Below are positions 61,331 through 64,000 of a stretch of DNA of 64,000 nucleotides, in pieces. The notes under the pieces are model-generated. The model was not told the origin of the DNA, made no database searches, and saw nothing but the letters and a program-made list of their open reading frames with translations. The stretch lies in contig CM037850.1 of NCBI GenBank assembly GCA_021234535.1, positions 2,170,001 to 2,234,000 of the forward strand, in the 5' to 3' direction. Source of the stretch: Stichopus chloronotus. Lineage: Eukaryota > Echinodermata > Holothuroidea > Aspidochirotida > Stichopodidae. The translations under genes were made by a program, and so were the position numbers. The stretch's first letter is position 1. Every line of letters starts with the position of its first letter.

Positions 61331-62806
61331 ATGCCTTTACGATCACATCCAGTAGCACAACACATGTATGCCATAACCAGCCAGTTGCTTGTAACGGTGG
61401 TTACACTCATATGGTGTTTCTGTGGACTACCGATACTGTTCCTTTTGTCGTTTTTACTCTTACTGTTTTCCTCGATTGTCTATATCTCTCGTTGCGTATG
61501 CAATCGGATTTCCGAGCAGAACAAGTCAACGAGACTCGCCCCCGACGAGTGGGCTTTGTTGAACAAAGTCGGTAGCTCCGCTGTGGTGCAGTGTCTGGTA
61601 TTCCTCAACGCACCGATTGTGCTTACCAGGTTGCGGGAAAGGATAGAGGGCGTGGTGACTAGAGGGCCAACAGCAAATGCGTTGAATAACTTTACCAGGA
61701 GGCTGATACTCGAAACACCGCAACCGCTTTGGCGAGAGGTCAGTAATTTTGAGATATCGAATCACGTACGTGAGATTACAACAAGCTTTGAAACCATGGA
61801 AGAGGTCGAAAAATTCGTTGATAAATGTTCCTCCGAGGGACTCGATTTGGCGAATCCGATGTGGGAAATAAAGTCGTGTTCTTTCAAGCAAGAAGGGTTC
61901 CTGCTGTTTAGGTGCCACCCGTGCGTCGTCAGCGGTACAACAGCGGTTTCTTTCTTGTGTAACAGCCTGGCTGACAATGACTGCGAATATTCTTCACCTC
62001 ATCGCTTCCCCGGAAAACTAACATGGACCAGTCTCCTGAATTCCATGATTAGACTTCCCTTTCTATTATATGAGTCGTGCCGGTATCAAACTGAAGAAAA
62101 ACAATTTCGAACGTCGTTTTTCTCTAAGGACCGAAATTTTGATAATATTTGCAAAGGAAGAAGAAAACACGCTTGGTCAGATAAGATACATCTGCCATCA
62201 CTTCGTCACACTGCATCCGTGTTACGGACGTCTGTGAGTGTAGTTTCATTAAGTGCACTGGCGAACAGTATAAGGTTACTACCGAATACTTTCAAGGACT
62301 CTGAAATGTTCCCTGTGAAGTTGCTATATGACTTCAATAACTCCTTCTCTTCGTCGAGAGGCTTGCCGCCATCTTATCGAGAAGTCAGCATAATTGCACC
62401 GTGCAATATAGAGGGTGCTGTACCGTGCTTGTGGACGCTGCGTCAAACTATGACCTCATTAAAACAAAATCTTTTTCCATATTTGACAAATCTCACGTTA
62501 AAATTTTTGAGGATATTTTCATCTGAGAAACTTCCTTTGAAGCTTTTGTCATCACTCATGATAAAGAGGGCGCTGTGTATTTTCACTAGTCTTTCCGGGT
62601 CAACCGGTACATTGTATGTCTGTGGCAGACGAGTCCAGAATATATGTATGTGGTATCCAGTCACCGCTGACGTCATATTCTCATCTTCGGTGATGACGTA
62701 TGCAGATGAATGCCGAATTTGTATTGAGGCGTGGGAAAATTGTGGTATCGACCCCCACCAGCTGGTGAAGGAGTGCCATCGTCAGGTATGTAGTACCATA
62801 AACTGA
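61331..62806 (+). CDS. WS/DGAT-like acyltransferase with degenerate active site
   Basis: 491 residues in one exon. The first in-frame ATG is 61331 (G at -3); the frame is open back to 61235 but has no earlier ATG. After a hydrophobic membrane segment (about residues 19-52), the sequence follows the bacterial-type wax ester synthase/diacylglycerol acyltransferase plan. There is an N-terminal CoA-dependent acyltransferase half with NPMWEI before the active-site strand. The C-terminal half ends with GSTGTLYVCGRRV, in place of NVPGPxxPLYLxGxxV, and VMTYADECRICIEAW. Active enzymes have HHxxxDG; here residues 196-202 are HPCVVSG, with the second His replaced by Pro and Asp by Ser. I infer an inactive or altered enzyme. 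The family otherwise esterifies fatty alcohols or diacylglycerol with acyl-CoA at membranes. Confidence 0.75.
   Translation: MPLRSHPVAQHMYAITSQLLVTVVTLIWCFCGLPILFLLSFLLLLFSSIVYISRCVCNRISEQNKSTRLAPDEWALLNKVGSSAVVQCLVFLNAPIVLTRLRERIEGVVTRGPTANALNNFTRRLILETPQPLWREVSNFEISNHVREITTSFETMEEVEKFVDKCSSEGLDLANPMWEIKSCSFKQEGFLLFRCHPCVVSGTTAVSFLCNSLADNDCEYSSPHRFPGKLTWTSLLNSMIRLPFLLYESCRYQTEEKQFRTSFFSKDRNFDNICKGRRKHAWSDKIHLPSLRHTASVLRTSVSVVSLSALANSIRLLPNTFKDSEMFPVKLLYDFNNSFSSSRGLPPSYREVSIIAPCNIEGAVPCLWTLRQTMTSLKQNLFPYLTNLTLKFLRIFSSEKLPLKLLSSLMIKRALCIFTSLSGSTGTLYVCGRRVQNICMWYPVTADVIFSSSVMTYADECRICIEAWENCGIDPHQLVKECHRQVCSTIN
62786..62791 (+). other. donor-like site near the end of the acyltransferase-like frame
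   Basis: CGTCAG|GTATGT lies seven codons before the stop. It could be a real donor leading to another exon. The alternative, that the frame ends at 62806, is favoured by the poly(A) signal just beyond and by a C-terminal length normal for the family. Confidence 0.4.
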
Positions 62807-62858
62807 GACGATGTGTGGTTTGGTTACGTAATATAGATCTTTCATTTGTTAGCTCCAA

Positions 62859-62864
62859 AATAAA
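62859..62864 (+). terminator. AATAAA polyadenylation signal
   Basis: It lies 53 bases after the stop of the acyltransferase-like gene and is followed within 30 bases by a GT-rich stretch. This supports 62806 as the true end of the coding region. Confidence 0.55.
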
Positions 62865-64000
62865 AACATGGTCTGACTGTGACGGACACATTACGTATAT
62901 TGTTACTGTGGATGGATACGTATCACATCATAGATGATTAGATGCATGCAAGTTGCACTATACGCTACTTGCATTTAAGTTAATTTTGTGTAAGTATATT
63001 TTGCCGCATATCACAAACAAACGGTAGCACGCTGTCAAATCCATACGTACATACAACTTCAACTTAAAAACAGGATGCTCTGCTATTTTTTTTTTTTTTT
63101 TTGGCTTTTTAGCTCCACATTACTGAATATACCATATTGCAATTGTTGAAAGCTATAAAAAAAAAAGTACCGTACTGTGGTCTATTTGTCCGAAAGTAAA
63201 TAAAATATTTTTTCTCTAAAAGGTTTTAGTTTTATAACAAACAGTCGGCCCTGTGGTAAATGTACGGAATTTATTGCGAATAAACACGAAATAAAAGTTT
63301 AACAGAGAAAAATGTTTCCATGAATAATCTTTCTCGCGTAATTTACACCCTAATTATTCAAAATTGTTCTGAAAGAAACATGGCGTAGATGTTGTTTTAC
63401 GGGTTGTTGTTATCGTCAAATGGAAGTGAACGATGAAAGGTTGACAATAAAGCCTTTTCTTTTCATTAAAGAACACGTCCCGCTTTAAGTTCCATTCATC
63501 ATTTATTTAGGTAAACGTTCAATATTGACACCATCTCCATACCGTTTGATAACTTTGCCTCTCAATTTACTGCATAGCTACAAGTCATCATCTATGCACA
63601 TGTACATACCCGTGGCCCAGTGAAATCTGACCTTAACTCATAAAGCCTCAATGGGGTTTAAAATGGGATAGAGGTTAGCTATATTAGTTCAGCGAGGGAT
63701 CTGTGGCTATATGCTGTCGCTTACGGGACAAATACAGAAGAAGAATGTAGAAATTGATCAATTTCATAATTCACCTTAGACATTTAATTGGATTAATCTC
63801 GCACCAGAGACTGGCAATGGGTCAACATATTCAGATGTGTCTGCTTATATCATGCTTTTGCCTTTTATGCCCACGTGAAAGAAAAAAAAATCTTACGCTT
63901 AACTCGATAGGAAAACACAGCTTAACAAAAATTCAATAAGTTAAGTAGAAGGTCAAGTGTGAGTTTATACAATGCATTACATGTTGGTCTTTAGAAAGTC
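62865..64000. other. non-coding right edge
   Basis: AT-rich. I see no exon, element or repeat beyond T and A runs (about 63086-63101 and 63158-63167). Confidence 0.5.

Overview
The window reads as nuclear DNA from a marine invertebrate deuterostome, most likely an echinoderm and possibly a sea cucumber. This rests on large introns with GT-AG boundaries, AT-rich non-coding DNA, many short palindromic and TTAA-flanked elements, and two animal-type genes. No bacterial operon, tRNA, rRNA or CRISPR array was seen. The species assignment is an impression, not a computed result.

About half of the window (3352 to at least 31852, + strand) is one six-exon gene for a Bcl-2-like protein 13 (Bcl-rambo) homologue, a tail-anchored mitochondrial outer-membrane Bcl-2-family protein. 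I assembled it from exons 3352-3755, 7782-7883, 16793-16909, 21026-21258, 22234-22377 and 31313-31852. Phases at all five junctions agree and give about 509 residues, close to the 485 of the human protein. It has a BH4-like start, a BH3 core with Gly-Asp, a BH2 motif split by an intron just after GGW, a long Ser/acidic tail and a C-terminal membrane anchor. Exon 1 holds one unexplained frame break at about 3565. Exons 2 and 3 look like duplicates of each other.

The five introns (about 27 kb) are full of repeats: a tandemly duplicated splice donor, paired TTAA-type elements, a 1.1-kb diverged duplication shared by introns 1 and 5, two hairpin elements, several tandem arrays, and a three-level nested insertion at 28.8-29.7 kb.

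From about 31.9 to 61.1 kb the DNA is mostly intergenic. It holds a 330-bp homopyrimidine array, two long (TA)n arrays, many G or C runs, two more copies of the 160-bp element from the nested insertion, one isolated exon-like piece with LRR flavour, and three of the four copies of a TTAA-flanked element. The copy at 51.5-51.9 kb keeps an open frame that resembles a CARD domain.

At the right end (61139-62864, + strand) is a second gene, an intronless coding region for a WS/DGAT-like (wax ester synthase/diacylglycerol acyltransferase) protein with an N-terminal hydrophobic segment. The catalytic HHxxxDG motif is changed to HPxxxSG, which suggests loss or change of activity. The two genes have no obvious functional link.
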